Source of the DNA: Bacteroidales bacterium | Lineage (GTDB): Bacteria; Bacteroidota; Bacteroidia; Bacteroidales; P3 | Length of the DNA stretch: 64,000 bases | Assembly (NCBI GenBank): GCA_017443265.1 | Contig: JAFSOU010000113.1 | Location: 1-64,000 of the forward strand | Reading direction: 5' to 3' | Shown here: positions 1 through 7,766 of the stretch, piece after piece | How the letters are laid out: the number at the start of each line of letters is the position of its first letter | Numbering within the stretch: the stretch's first letter is position 1 | The notes under the pieces: model-generated | What the model was told of the DNA's origin: nothing | What the model saw: only the letters and a program-made list of their open reading frames with translations | The model's database searches: none | Translations under genes and position numbers: made by a program

Positions 1-1
1 A

Positions 2-109
2 TTCGCCTTCCTCGAAGATCCCGAGCGGACATGGGAGACCCTCAACGAACAGAGATGTCGCCCACATGGAAACGGACAACTCTCCATCGATTTCCTTGAT
101 GAAATATAA
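2..109 (+). CDS. C-terminal tail of an unidentified protein (5' end outside window)
   Basis: One reading frame is open from the window edge to a TAA at 107-109 and encodes about 35 residues ending DFLDEI. Nothing in the fragment identifies a family. It is listed because the composition (many Glu, Asp and Arg, no stops) looks like the end of a real gene, and because the next frame downstream is in the same direction. It could also be chance. Confidence 0.3.
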   Translation, partial: FAFLEDPERTWETLNEQRCRPHGNGQLSIDFLDEI

Positions 110-234
110 GATGAGGGGCTTGCTTTTCAAAAAACATCATTACGTCTGCCAACGTTGATAGATTATCAACAAGTTACAATCTCAAAGATCACGGCTGTCG
201 ATTTTTATCGGACACCAATAATTTTGAATTTCTG

Positions 235-708
235 GTGCTTTCGCTTATGTCGCGAATACTTGGCATTAACAACCAGCTATACGGAGGCCGTCCTGTTACT
301 TTCAAAAACAAAAGACAACGGGTTGTAACAAACTTTTTAGATCTTTTGTCGGACGAAAAGATAATAGACAAAACGATTGAGAGTTTTGCCAAGCGTCTCG
401 AGGTTAGCGGCAACTACCTCAGCATAGCCGTGAAGGATGTAACGGGGCATTCTGTCAAATACTGGGTGGATTACATTAATGTAACAAATATCAAAACAAA
501 TCTGATTTCGGCAGAACACCTGTCGTTGAACCAAATAGCCGAAAAACTCGGTTATTCCTCGGCATCTACGCTAGTACGCTATTTCAAAAAGCACACAGGC
601 CAAACCCCGGGCGAGTTCCGGAAAGAAGTGAGGGAGAAGGGTGGTAAAAGGTCGAAGGTCAGGGGTCGAAGGACGAAGGTTGAAGGACGAAGGTTGAAGG
701 AAAACTGA
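235..708 (+). CDS. AraC-family regulator, N-terminally truncated (DNA-binding domain only)
   Basis: Residues about 30-130 form the double helix-turn-helix domain of AraC/XylS regulators. The second helix-turn-helix shows the usual LSLNQIAEKLGYSSASTLVRY pattern, followed by the family signature FKKHTGQTPGEFRK. The ATG at 235 gives only 157 residues, whereas full-length family members have about 280. The frame stays open upstream to a TGA at 112-114 and encodes sequence resembling the end of an AraC N-terminal domain, but it has no ATG there. The gene is therefore either a remnant that lost its effector domain or starts at a non-ATG codon. The last 26 residues are Lys/Arg/Gly-rich and come from a short tandem DNA repeat rather than from the family. 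Its regulatory target cannot be told from the neighbours. Confidence 0.6.
   Translation: MLSLMSRILGINNQLYGGRPVTFKNKRQRVVTNFLDLLSDEKIIDKTIESFAKRLEVSGNYLSIAVKDVTGHSVKYWVDYINVTNIKTNLISAEHLSLNQIAEKLGYSSASTLVRYFKKHTGQTPGEFRKEVREKGGKRSKVRGRRTKVEGRRLKEN
655..700 (+). repeat. Short tandem purine-rich repeat at the 3' end of the araC-like gene
   Basis: A 14-bp unit, GAAGGACGAAGGTT, occurs twice in tandem (668-681 and 682-695), followed by a partial third copy (GAAGG) and preceded by diverged copies of GTCGAAGG. The array lies inside the last codons of the truncated AraC gene and creates its basic tail. Copy number may vary between strains. Confidence 0.75.
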
Positions 709-946
709 AAGTCTGAGAAACCTCAAAGTTGGCAGTATTTTGGGGGCATGGGACGAAGCGAACATCATTTACAAGATTCCCATGATTTGTTCACAATACT
801 AAAATGATTTAAGCAGAGTACACAATTTCCAAGAAATTAGCTCGTCAAAGACAAGCAGGCAAACAAAAAAATTTACCGAAAGCAAGCTCAGCACTCGATT
901 TATGGCCGTTTTTCAAAGTGTCAGTGCATAAATCATTTTTTTTATG

Positions 947-954
947 TATTTTTG
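947..954 (+). promoter_or_regulatory. Probable promoter -7 box for pyrK-pyrD
   Basis: TATTTTTG matches the Bacteroidota -7 element TAnnTTTG and lies about 65 nt before pyrK. No clear -33 TTTG was found at the expected distance, so the call is tentative. Apart from this, the 313-bp gap 709-1021 contains only AT-rich sequence with no recognisable gene. Confidence 0.4.
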
Positions 955-1021
955 AGAAAACGCCTGCAAGCGTTCCATTCCTTGCAATTGTCTGACAATA
1001 AAAAAGATACGCCAACTACAG

Positions 1022-1792
1022 ATGAAAAAACATATAGCCGATTTCGTTATTGCCGAAAAGAAAACCATCGGGAGCAGCTATTTCACCCTGCTGCTGAAGT
1101 CGCCCGAGGCTTTGCCGGAGATACTGCCCGGACAGTTTGTGGAGGTAGAGGTTCCCGACAACAAAGAGGTGTTCCTGCGCCGTCCTATCTCCATCCACGA
1201 CGTGGACTACGCCGCCAACACAATAACCTTGCTTGTGCAGGTGGTGGGCAAAGGCACCCGCACCCTGTCGCAACTTGCCGAGGGTCGCACTCTCAACCTC
1301 GTTTATCCCTTGGGCAACGGTTTCGCCATCGACGGACAAAAACCCCTGCTCGTGGGCGGAGGTGCCGGCATTGCGCCGCTGCTCTACACCGCCAAGAAAT
1401 ACAGCGAAAAGGGCATACGTCCCGCCATACTTTTGGGCGGCCGCACGGCGGAGCTTATTCCGGTAAAGGAAGAATTTCGGCCTTACGGCGAGATGTTTTT
1501 CGCCACCGAGGACGGCTCGCTGGGCGAGAAAGGGCTTGTAACACAGCATCCGGCTTTCGGCCAAAGCTACGACAGCATACTCACCTGCGGTCCCACGCCT
1601 ATGATGAAAGCCGTGGCGCGACACGCCCTGCAAAACGGCATACGCTGCCAGGTGTCGCTGGAAAACACCATGGCCTGCGGCGTGGGAGCCTGCCTGTGCT
1701 GCGTAACCAAAACCGACCACGGCCACCGCTGCGTGTGCAAGGACGGCCCCGTGTTCGACGTCAAGGATATGACGGAATGGGCGGAGAGTTAA
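1022..1792 (+). CDS. pyrK: Dihydroorotate dehydrogenase B, electron-transfer subunit
   Basis: PyrK carries electrons from the PyrD flavin to NAD+ during oxidation of dihydroorotate in pyrimidine synthesis. The 256-residue protein has the ferredoxin-reductase fold. The FAD-binding segment RRPISIHD is at residues 53-60 and the glycine-rich NAD(P)-binding turn GGGAGIAPLL is at about 112-121. Near the C-terminus are the four [2Fe-2S] cysteines C219, C224, C227 and C239, in the pattern CGVGAC..C...C before DGPVFD. Length and motif order are normal for the family. The catalytic partner pyrD follows 166 bp downstream on the same strand, which fixes the assignment. Confidence 0.95.
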   Translation: MKKHIADFVIAEKKTIGSSYFTLLLKSPEALPEILPGQFVEVEVPDNKEVFLRRPISIHDVDYAANTITLLVQVVGKGTRTLSQLAEGRTLNLVYPLGNGFAIDGQKPLLVGGGAGIAPLLYTAKKYSEKGIRPAILLGGRTAELIPVKEEFRPYGEMFFATEDGSLGEKGLVTQHPAFGQSYDSILTCGPTPMMKAVARHALQNGIRCQVSLENTMACGVGACLCCVTKTDHGHRCVCKDGPVFDVKDMTEWAES

Positions 1793-1841
1793 ATAATTAG
1801 TAATGAGTAATTAGTAGTGAATAATTAGTAATGAGTAATTA
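1792..1841 (+). repeat. Duplicated 22-bp AT-rich stutter between pyrK and pyrD
   Basis: A 22-bp AT-rich block (starting aataattagtaatgag) occurs at 1792-1813 and again, identically, at 1820-1841. It is followed at 1902-1957 by several copies of caattaaac. Repeats of this style are known as spacers in Bacteroidota genomes; no coding function is visible. Confidence 0.7.
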
Positions 1842-1867
1842 AAGATACGGTATTATAAATCCCCCTG

Positions 1868-1885
1868 CCCCCTTTGTAAAGGGGG
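1868..1885. repeat. Perfect hairpin between pyrK and pyrD
   Basis: CCCCCTTTGTAAAGGGGG forms an 8-bp perfect stem with a 2-nt centre. There is no T-tract, so it is not a clear intrinsic terminator. It may be an mRNA processing or stability element, or a tiny dispersed repeat. Confidence 0.6.
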
Positions 1886-1958
1886 AACTATTGAGAGCAA
1901 CAATTAAACCTATAAACAGTCAAAAATTAAACAATTAAACGGTCAACAATTAAACAAA

Positions 1959-2858
1959 ATGTTAGACGTAAAGATACATAATCTGTCCCTTAAGAATCCG
2001 GTGCTTACTGCGTCGGGGACTTTCGGATATGGCGAGGAGTTCGCCGATTTCATCGACCTTAGCCGCCTTGGCGGAATAATAGTGAAAGGCACCACGGGCT
2101 CGCACCGCGAGGGCAACGCCTACCCGCGTATGGCCGAGACGCCTTCGGGCATGCTCAACGCCGTGGGACTGCAGAACGCCGGCGTGGACGTGTTCTGCCA
2201 AAAGACCTACCCCCGCATCTGCGACATCGACACCAACATTATTGTAAATGTGTCGGGCTCCAGCATAGAGGAGTACTGTGAAACGGCTGCCAAAATCGAC
2301 GCCTTGGACAAGATACCAGCCATAGAGCTCAACATCTCGTGTCCCAACGTGAAGAAAGGCGGCATGGGTTTCGGCACCGACCCCAAGATGGCCGCGCAGG
2401 TGGTGGGCGAAGTGCGCAAGGTGTATCATAAAACGCTGATAGTGAAGCTTACGCCCAACGTTACAAGCATTGCCGACATCGCCAAGGCTGTGGAGGAGGC
2501 TGGCGCCGACTCGGTGTCGCTGATAAACACGATGTTGGGCATGGCCGTGGATGTGGAACGCCGTCGTCCTGTTCTCTCCACCATCACCGGCGGACTGTCG
2601 GGTCCTGCCGTGAAACCCGTGGCGGTGCGTATGGTGTGGCAGGTGGCCAAAGCTGTTAAGATTCCTGTGATAGGTCTTGGCGGCATAGCCTCGGCCAACG
2701 ACGCCCTCGAATTCCTGATGGCCGGTGCCACGGCAGTGCAGATAGGCACGGCCAATTTCCTCGACCCCACCGTTACCGTTAAGGTGGTGGACGGTCTGCA
2801 GGACTATCTCAACCGTCACAATATCAAAGATATACACGACATAATTGGCATGATATGA
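1959..2858 (+). CDS. pyrD: Dihydroorotate dehydrogenase B, catalytic subunit
   Basis: PyrD oxidises dihydroorotate to orotate with FMN, the fourth step of UMP synthesis. At 299 residues it has the size of class 1 enzymes. It begins [20 protein letters not shown], typical of the NAD-linked 1B type, and has the substrate loop MLNAVGLQN at about 65-73. The catalytic cysteine is C128 in the signature ELNISCPN, and the FMN-phosphate region VIGLGGIAS lies near residue 230. An adjacent pyrK confirms the 1B class. The last four bases overlap the start of the following kinase gene (ATGA), so the two are translationally coupled. Confidence 0.96.
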   Translation: MLDVKIHNLSLKNPVLTASGTFGYGEEFADFIDLSRLGGIIVKGTTGSHREGNAYPRMAETPSGMLNAVGLQNAGVDVFCQKTYPRICDIDTNIIVNVSGSSIEEYCETAAKIDALDKIPAIELNISCPNVKKGGMGFGTDPKMAAQVVGEVRKVYHKTLIVKLTPNVTSIADIAKAVEEAGADSVSLINTMLGMAVDVERRRPVLSTITGGLSGPAVKPVAVRMVWQVAKAVKIPVIGLGGIASANDALEFLMAGATAVQIGTANFLDPTVTVKVVDGLQDYLNRHNIKDIHDIIGMI

Positions 2859-3703
2859 TACTCGTAGCCGACAGCGGGGCAACCAAAACCGACTGGTGCC
2901 TTATTGACGAAAAAGGGGAACGCAAGGCTTTCACCACCATCGGGCTGAATCCCACCTACTTGGTCGACGGCAGTGTGCTTGACGGCGAGATTGCTTGCTT
3001 GGCCGAAGACATGCGTTGCGCCGACGCCGTGCGGAAAGTCTTTTTCTACGGGGCAGGCTGTTCCGACGAGGAAAACCGACAAAAGATTGCCAAATCCATA
3101 GCAAGACATTTTGTAAACGCTGATACAGAGGTGTTTACCGACCTGTTGGGAGCCTGTCGCGCCTGTTGCGGCGATGCCGACGGCATTGTGGGCATTCTCG
3201 GAACAGGCTCGAACTCATGCGTTTACCAAGACGGCAATATTGTGCAAAACATACCGTCGGCGGGGTATATGCTCGGCGACGAAGGCTCGGGCACCTATAT
3301 CGGCAAACAGCTGCTGAAAAAGTACCTCACCGGAAGGATGCCAAGCGACATTGAGGCGGAGTTCCGTGACTTTATCAACAACCTGAGTCGCAGCGAGATA
3401 CTGGAAATAGTGTATCGGCAGCCCTCGCCCAACAAGTTCTTTGCCTCGCTTACGCCTTTCGCCTTGAACAACGACCGGAACGCCTTTATCAACACCCTTC
3501 TGGGCGACTGTATGGACGATTTCTTCGAAAACCAGATATGCCTCTACAACACCGGGTTGAAGGACTTGTATATGGTAGGCTCTGTGGCGTCGATACTGGA
3601 AAAAGAGCTGCGGGAATGCGCCGCGAAACACGGTTTTGTGTTGCGGAAAACGTTGCAGAAACCCATCGAAGGACTTGCGGAATTCCACGCCAAAAAGGGT
3701 TGA
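2855..3703 (+). CDS. BadF/BadG-type ATPase, probable N-acetylglucosamine kinase
   Basis: This 282-residue protein belongs to the ASKHA sugar-kinase fold. The phosphate-1 loop is DSGATKTDW at residues 6-14, the phosphate-2 loop GTGSNS is in the middle, and the adenosine region with [10 protein letters not shown] is near residue 140. These match the BadF/BadG/BcrA/BcrD family, whose short single-domain members in Bacteroidota are generally N-acetylglucosamine or related amino-sugar kinases. Substrate is inferred from family only. The start overlaps the pyrD stop by four bases, indicating co-transcription, although no metabolic link to pyrimidine synthesis is obvious. Confidence 0.8.
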   Translation: MILVADSGATKTDWCLIDEKGERKAFTTIGLNPTYLVDGSVLDGEIACLAEDMRCADAVRKVFFYGAGCSDEENRQKIAKSIARHFVNADTEVFTDLLGACRACCGDADGIVGILGTGSNSCVYQDGNIVQNIPSAGYMLGDEGSGTYIGKQLLKKYLTGRMPSDIEAEFRDFINNLSRSEILEIVYRQPSPNKFFASLTPFALNNDRNAFINTLLGDCMDDFFENQICLYNTGLKDLYMVGSVASILEKELRECAAKHGFVLRKTLQKPIEGLAEFHAKKG

Positions 3704-3825
3704 AAACGCTTCGGAAAATGCTTTTTTTGCGTTTCGAGACGAAAAACGGGAGAAAAATATTGTTTTTGCAAAGGTTTGATATTTAACATTTTACAAACGT
3801 AATTCTGCAAAAAAATTAAAAAAAT

Positions 3826-3856
3826 TTTGTCAGAACAAAAAAAGTGTGTATCTTTG
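3826..3856 (+). promoter_or_regulatory. Bacteroidota-type promoter of tRNA-Asp
   Basis: TTTG at 3826-3829 and TATCTTTG at 3849-3856 are separated by 19 nt, the canonical spacing for the Bacteroidota primary sigma factor. The tRNA begins about 40 nt downstream. Confidence 0.85.
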
Positions 3857-3897
3857 CAACCTCAAAACGAGAGAAAAGTTCTTTAAAAAAGAAACAC

Positions 3898-3975
3898 GGT
3901 TCGGTAGTTCAGTTTGGTTAGAATACATGCCTGTCACGCATGGGGTCGCGAGTTCGAGTCTCGTCCGGACCGCCA
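3898..3975 (+). tRNA. tRNA-Asp (anticodon GTC)
   Basis: The cloverleaf is complete. The acceptor stem GGTTCGG (3898-3904) pairs with CCGGACC (3965-3971) with one G-T pair. The anticodon loop reads CTGTCAC, giving anticodon GTC, and the T arm contains GTTCGAGTC. The 3' CCA is encoded in the DNA (3973-3975), unlike the other tRNAs in the window. Confidence 0.95.
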
Positions 3976-3977
3976 AG

Positions 3978-4001
3978 GCTCTCCAAAAGAGAGCTTTTTT
4001 T
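3978..4001 (+). terminator. Intrinsic terminator after tRNA-Asp
   Basis: GCTCTC and GAGAGC form a 6-bp stem around CAAAA, followed by seven T residues. It separates the tRNA from the tmRNA gene. Confidence 0.85.
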
Positions 4002-4059
4002 ATGCATATATGCAACCGAAGTTATTTGAAATAGAGTATCGCAAATACTTCATTATCAA

Positions 4060-4450
4060 GGGGCTGACCGGTTTTGACAGCAAGGATAATGGGTATGTAA
4101 GCATGCAGGTTCAGGCATCAACAACCTCAATCAGGGATGCGAAACAATAATTGGCGAAAATACTTACGCTCTTGCAGCTTAACTGAAGTACAGTAGGTTA
4201 GCTTAATCCTGCCCACAGTGGGTGGGACAAGACATCTCCCGCCGACCTCGCCCGTCGGTAGGCGACCAGGAGGTGCTCGTGAGAATGGGATAGCAGTGCG
4301 TTTTCTCCGCCCGCGCTGTGAAATTTTAGGGGATAAGGTCGGATTTGGGTGTCTTTGTCCGGGTCCGGCTCGAAAACCAATCAAAGAATAAGCATGTAGA
4401 AAGCGTATTTGTTACTTGTTTGGACGGCGGTTCGACTCCGCCCAGCTCCA
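4060..4450 (+). ncRNA. ssrA: Transfer-messenger RNA (tmRNA)
   Basis: tmRNA rescues stalled ribosomes and tags the unfinished protein for proteolysis. The 5' end GGGGCTGACCGGTTTTGACA is the diagnostic start of one-piece tmRNA. GGGGCTG (4060-4066) pairs with CAGCTCC (4443-4449) to form the acceptor stem of the tRNA-like domain, and the T arm GGTTCGACTCC lies at 4429-4439. The tag reading frame at 4153-4182 encodes GENTYALAA followed by TAA, ending in the LAA degron seen in Bacteroidota. CCA is not encoded. The 3' end is the left boundary of an inserted element: its last 17 bases recur at 8089-8105. Confidence 0.95.
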
Positions 4451-4452
4451 CT
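4436..4452 (+). repeat. Left direct repeat (attachment-site-like) within the ssrA 3' end
   Basis: CTCCGCCCAGCTCCACT is identical to 8089-8105. It lies in the T-arm/acceptor 3' half of the tmRNA, the classic target of site-specific integration, so this copy restores the tmRNA 3' end after insertion. Confidence 0.8.
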
Positions 4453-4473
4453 CGGAGAACGAACTTCTCCTTT

Positions 4474-4515
4474 GAAAAACACTGATAATCAAAAAGATTG
4501 TCGGTGTTTTTCTTT
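4474..4515 (+). terminator. Hairpin terminator now serving ssrA
   Basis: GAAAAACACTGATAATC and GATTGTCGGTGTTTTTC form a long stem with two small mismatches around AAAAA, ending in T-rich sequence. It lies just inside the island, so ssrA transcription is probably now terminated by island-derived sequence. A second small hairpin (CGGGGT/ACCCCG) follows at 4522-4539. Confidence 0.7.
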
Positions 4516-4685
4516 GTGTTTCGGGGTGATTTTACCCCGTCTCAAGTGGAGCTGGAGGAAACCGACCTCAATCTCCGTAATTTGCTGATAATCTATATTT
4601 TTTCAAATTACTGTTTTCCAATTGGTCTCAGTTTTTGACCGGTGCAAAATCACAACATTTTTTTCATATATAGACCGTTTTTCAA

Positions 4686-4796
4686 TTATATACAAAACTC
4701 TTTTTTCAGTCGTTTCACTGTACTTTCCGAGACGTTGGTGAGCTTGGCCACCTTTCTGTATGTATAACCCTTCCTCAAAAGCTCGGCGTCGGCAGA
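4686..4796 (-). pseudogene. C-terminal fragment of a serine recombinase (helix-turn-helix tail)
   Basis: The last 36 codons on the minus strand encode ELLRKGYTYRKVAKLTNVS followed by a second helix ending RLKKEFCI and a stop. This is the helix-turn-helix tail found at the C-terminus of small serine resolvases/invertases in Bacteroidota. No catalytic domain lies upstream: the same frame runs into unrelated sequence. A comparable tail lies in the opposite orientation at 7791-7994. Confidence 0.55.
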
Positions 4797-5127
4797 ATGT
4801 CCTGTCATAAGCGCCATCTGCTCCATATCCTCCAGGCAGTCGCTGACTACACAGCTGCTGACGTGCAGCACGCTTTCGTCGCCGATGTCAACGCCGTCGG
4901 GCGCCATCAGCGTGGAAATAACGGACAAAGAATTGAAATTGAACGTACCCGAAGGCACCACGGCAACAATCGTTCTCTTCGACCAAGAGCGTGATGTCGT
5001 GAGCGGCGAGCATACGTTCCCCCTCTCGCACATTATGCGAAGACAATAGCCGTCCTTCTCGTATGAAGGCTGACGGGGTTGCCCACACACAAGGCCGCTC
5101 CACGCGTGCCACTGGCACTTGTGACAT
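4797..5127 (-). pseudogene. Frameshifted remnant, possibly an AraC-type N-terminal domain
   Basis: Two minus-strand frames carry complementary plausible protein segments: GYCLRIMCE in one, GERMLAAHDITLLVEE in another, then IVAVVPSGTFNFNS and ESVLHVSSCVVSDCLEDM back in the first. Joined, they loosely resemble the effector domain of AraC regulators from this phylum. At least two frame changes would be needed, so this is at best a dead gene. It sits between the recombinase fragment and an intact araC-like gene. Identity is uncertain. Confidence 0.25.
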
Positions 5128-5148
5128 CTGGCTCTGCAGCTACGGTAT

Positions 5149-5982
5149 TTATCTCAATAATTGCTTTCGGTACTGAAACGGTGTGCAACCCGTCTGCTGG
5201 TGGAAGAAATGGATGAAGAACGAAGGGGTGGCGAAGCCGAGGGTGTCGGCCACTTCGGAGATGGGCAATGAGGTATGATGCAGCAACACCTTGGCTTCGC
5301 GCAAAAGAGCACGGTTTATCCATTGCAGCACCGTCAGCCCACTCTCGCCACGCACAAGGGTGCTCATGTGGTTGGGCGAAACGCATAGGCGGTCGGCATA
5401 GAAGTTGACGGGGTGCTTCGTGCGCCCCTCTTTCGCGAGCAACTTCAGGAAGCGTTGCATGAACGCACCGCTGCGCGAAAGCGGCTCCTCATGCCTCAGA
5501 CTGAACATGTCGAGTATCAGCGCATCGTAGAAATGGACTATTATGTCGGTAAACACAGGATTGCGGTCGAACTGGTCGAAAATCATCGTCAGGTATAGGT
5601 TGACCCGCGCGAAAGCCACGCTGTCGCCGCTCACCACAAAACTCTCCACCGTAGCCTGCACCTGCGGCATCTGGCGGAATACGACGGCACTGACAGCGCA
5701 GTCGCTGCTGGCGCTCTCGATGAGCATAAGTGCATCGGGCGGCACAAGGGCTATGTCGCCCTCGCGCAGCAGGCGTCGCACCAGGTCAATCTCGACATCC
5801 ATCGTTCCGCGTTGCACAAGGATGATACGCCCGTCGAGGGCTCGATAGGGCTGTCCGAGCTTGAAGAAATCAGTATTCACCGCGCTGGCGTTCAATATGA
5901 TGCCATAGTCGCCTGTGTGATGGTAGCCTTGGCGGACCAGCTCGTTCATCGCCACTTTGGAGTCAAGATTCCGTATTTCCAT
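5149..5982 (-). CDS. AraC-family transcriptional regulator
   Basis: The 277-residue protein has an N-terminal effector domain (about 1-170) and a C-terminal double helix-turn-helix (about 190-275). Diagnostic segments are LCVSPNHMSTLVRGESG, the second-helix motif ISEVADTLGFATPSFFI and the closing signature HQQTGCTPFQYRKQ. It is cytoplasmic and probably ligand-responsive. It is transcribed away from the CrtC/AttH-like gene starting 175 bp away, so that gene is its most likely target. Both lie inside the ssrA island. The ATG at 5980-5982 gives a normal family length. The ligand is unknown. Confidence 0.88.
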   Translation of the reverse strand: MEIRNLDSKVAMNELVRQGYHHTGDYGIILNASAVNTDFFKLGQPYRALDGRIILVQRGTMDVEIDLVRRLLREGDIALVPPDALMLIESASSDCAVSAVVFRQMPQVQATVESFVVSGDSVAFARVNLYLTMIFDQFDRNPVFTDIIVHFYDALILDMFSLRHEEPLSRSGAFMQRFLKLLAKEGRTKHPVNFYADRLCVSPNHMSTLVRGESGLTVLQWINRALLREAKVLLHHTSLPISEVADTLGFATPSFFIHFFHQQTGCTPFQYRKQLLR

Positions 5983-6094
5983 ACTTAATGTATTATATTA
6001 TTATAACGCATCATCTCTGTCTTTAGTATATGCACTTCGTAGAAAATGGACATTTTTGCATCGGATAGTCGTATTTTAGGTCATTTATTCGTGG

Positions 6095-6102
6095 TATTTT
6101 TG
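6095..6102 (+). promoter_or_regulatory. Promoter -7 box for the CrtC/AttH-like gene
   Basis: TATTTTTG fits TAnnTTTG and lies 55 nt before the start codon. The region expected to hold the -33 element has no good TTTG, which would suit a promoter that depends on the divergent AraC-type activator. Confidence 0.55.
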
Positions 6103-6157
6103 CATTGTGAAATAAAGCATAAGAAGTTTTTTATTAATCATTTTAAATTAACAAGTT

Positions 6158-7276
6158 ATGGAAAACACAACAAATGCAAAAGTGCTTCGCGCACGACTGA
6201 TGAATCAACCTGAAGATTTCAAGCGACTCGGCATCAACCCAGAAAAGGTGGAGACCTGGGAAGACGGACGCCGCACGCGCACCGAGGAGGTGGGCAGCGA
6301 GGTATGGTACTTCGACGGCACGATGGACGACGGCACCAAGTTCATGGTCGGCTACCGTCCCAAGTCGATGGACGGCATGACCAAGCCGGTCGACTCGCCA
6401 CATGTGAACATCTACATCAAGAGCCCCGCGGGCAAGGAGTTCCGCGACGACATCGTCTACCCCGCCGCCGAGGGCAGCTTCAGCCGCGAGCAATGCGACA
6501 CCAAGGTGGGTCCCCACTGGTGCCTCGGCGACTTCAAGCACTACGATCTGCACTTCGAGCCCGTCCATGGAGTGGGTCTCGACCTGCACTACGACGCCCT
6601 CACCGAGCCCTTCCGCCAGGGCACCTCGCTGCTGGCCTTTGGTGACAACGACGAGTTCTACCACACCGACCTCGCCGTGCCCAAGAACCAGGTCAGCGGC
6701 CGCCTCTTCTACGATGGCGAGTGGCATGAGGTCCGCGGACTCGGCTACCACGACCACCAGTGGATGAACACGATGCACTTCGCCCTCTACCACCACTGGC
6801 TGTGGGGCCGTATGTACACCGACCTCTATACCATCTATATTTACGACTTCGTGGCCGCCCGCCAGTACGGCTACAAGCAGCTGCCTATGTTCGGCCTGAT
6901 GGACAACAAGACCGGCAAAGTGGTCTTCATGACCGACGGCCACTTCGACCTCAAGACGCGACTGGAACCCGAGGTGCATCAGGGCCGCGAGTTTCCCAAG
7001 GAGAGCCACTATGTCTTCACCAACGCTGACGGCTCGCGTGCCGAGTTCGACGTCGAGTGGGAGGACCAGCTCGAGTTCTGGGACATGTACGAGATGGCCG
7101 GCGAAGAGCTGAAGCGCCGCTACGACGCCATCGGCATGCGCATGCAGTATTGCCGCTACTACGCCAAGGGCGGTGTACGCTTCACCCCTGCCGGCGGCAC
7201 AACCCGTGAGGCTAACGGCGATATGATTTATGAGTATGCCTATATGGGTATGCCTGACCCGGCGGCGCACGTCTGA
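6158..7276 (+). CDS. CrtC/AttH-like lipocalin-fold protein
   Basis: The 372-residue product resembles the CrtC (hydroxyneurosporene synthase)/AttH family, whose members have two lipocalin-like beta-barrels and include carotenoid hydratases and enzymes acting on hydrophobic small molecules. Supporting features are GYHDHQW at 196-202, the aromatic motif HHWLWGR at 212-218, and conserved WYFDG and DLHFEP segments in the N-terminal half. There is no signal peptide. No carotenoid or other terpenoid gene is nearby, so carotenoid chemistry should not be assumed. A divergent AraC regulator lies upstream and a terminator follows. Codon use is more G/C-ending than in most neighbours, consistent with acquisition on the island. 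Family is fairly secure; substrate is unknown. Confidence 0.75.
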   Translation: MENTTNAKVLRARLMNQPEDFKRLGINPEKVETWEDGRRTRTEEVGSEVWYFDGTMDDGTKFMVGYRPKSMDGMTKPVDSPHVNIYIKSPAGKEFRDDIVYPAAEGSFSREQCDTKVGPHWCLGDFKHYDLHFEPVHGVGLDLHYDALTEPFRQGTSLLAFGDNDEFYHTDLAVPKNQVSGRLFYDGEWHEVRGLGYHDHQWMNTMHFALYHHWLWGRMYTDLYTIYIYDFVAARQYGYKQLPMFGLMDNKTGKVVFMTDGHFDLKTRLEPEVHQGREFPKESHYVFTNADGSRAEFDVEWEDQLEFWDMYEMAGEELKRRYDAIGMRMQYCRYYAKGGVRFTPAGGTTREANGDMIYEYAYMGMPDPAAHV

Positions 7277-7297
7277 CATTTTAGAATTGACAATAAA

Positions 7298-7329
7298 AAA
7301 ACGCTGCTCCATCGGGCGGCGTTTTTTTT
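7298..7329 (+). terminator. Intrinsic terminator after the CrtC/AttH-like gene
   Basis: AAACGCTGC and GCGGCGTTT form a 9-bp stem (one G-T pair) around an 8-nt loop, followed by a run of T residues. Confidence 0.85.
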
Positions 7330-7418
7330 TCGAAAGCGGCGAATGGGTTGTGCAGACTGGGCACCGAGCCAGCGGCAGATTATAATAGTTCATTCACACT
7401 CACTAACTCACTTATCAG

Positions 7419-7766
7419 CTACCTGTCGGCAGGAAGCCATTCGACGCTGTCGAGTTCAGCAGGGGAAAGCCACCGCGCAGCCTCGTGTTCGAGCAGCACA
7501 GGATGTCCGCTCTCGATGCGGCAGAGGAAACATTGCATCGACAGGTGGAACTGCGGATAATCGAACTCCACAGTCCGGAACAGACGCTCGACAACAATCC
7601 TCGTCTGCAGCTCCTCCCATATCTCGCGACGAAGAGCCTGATCGGCACTTTCGCCGGCTTCAATCTTTCCTCCAGGGAACTCCCAAAAATCCTTGAAGTC
7701 GTCGTAGCCCCGCTGGGTGGCGAAAATGCGTCCCTCCTCGTCGCAGATTATAGCGGCTACAACCAC
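7419..7766 (-). CDS. MutT-type Nudix hydrolase, probably truncated at both ends
   Basis: The 115-residue product carries the Nudix box as GGKIEAGESADQALRREIWE followed by EL, with the metal-binding REIWEE core, and the early strand VVAAIICDEEGRIFATQRG typical of 8-oxo-dGTP pyrophosphatases that clean the nucleotide pool. Start is a GTG; no ATG lies close upstream, and the upstream frame runs straight into the recombinase fragment on the other strand. After WLPADR a TAG (7419-7421) ends the frame, but 12 more sense codons (LISELVSVNELL) follow in frame and look like the usual C-terminal helix. The gene seems to have lost its native start and gained a nonsense codon; activity is doubtful. Confidence 0.7.
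   Translation of the reverse strand: MVVAAIICDEEGRIFATQRGYDDFKDFWEFPGGKIEAGESADQALRREIWEELQTRIVVERLFRTVEFDYPQFHLSMQCFLCRIESGHPVLLEHEAARWLSPAELDSVEWLPADR

Noticed and set aside
748-783. CATGGGA and TCCCATG inverted arms 22 bp apart
   Set aside because: Short arms, long loop and no promoter or T-tract association; likely chance.
952-1800. 282-codon plus-strand frame overlapping pyrK
   Set aside because: Arg-rich out-of-frame reading of pyrK; the start lies in the promoter region.
3846-4150. Small open frames across tRNA-Asp and the tmRNA 5' half
   Set aside because: They read through structured RNA genes.
6143-7393. Long minus-strand open frame (416 codons) opposite the CrtC/AttH-like gene
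   Set aside because: It is the mirror of a G/C-ending gene, with repetitive Val/Leu/Gly/His composition and no domain; the plus-strand gene has promoter, motifs and terminator.
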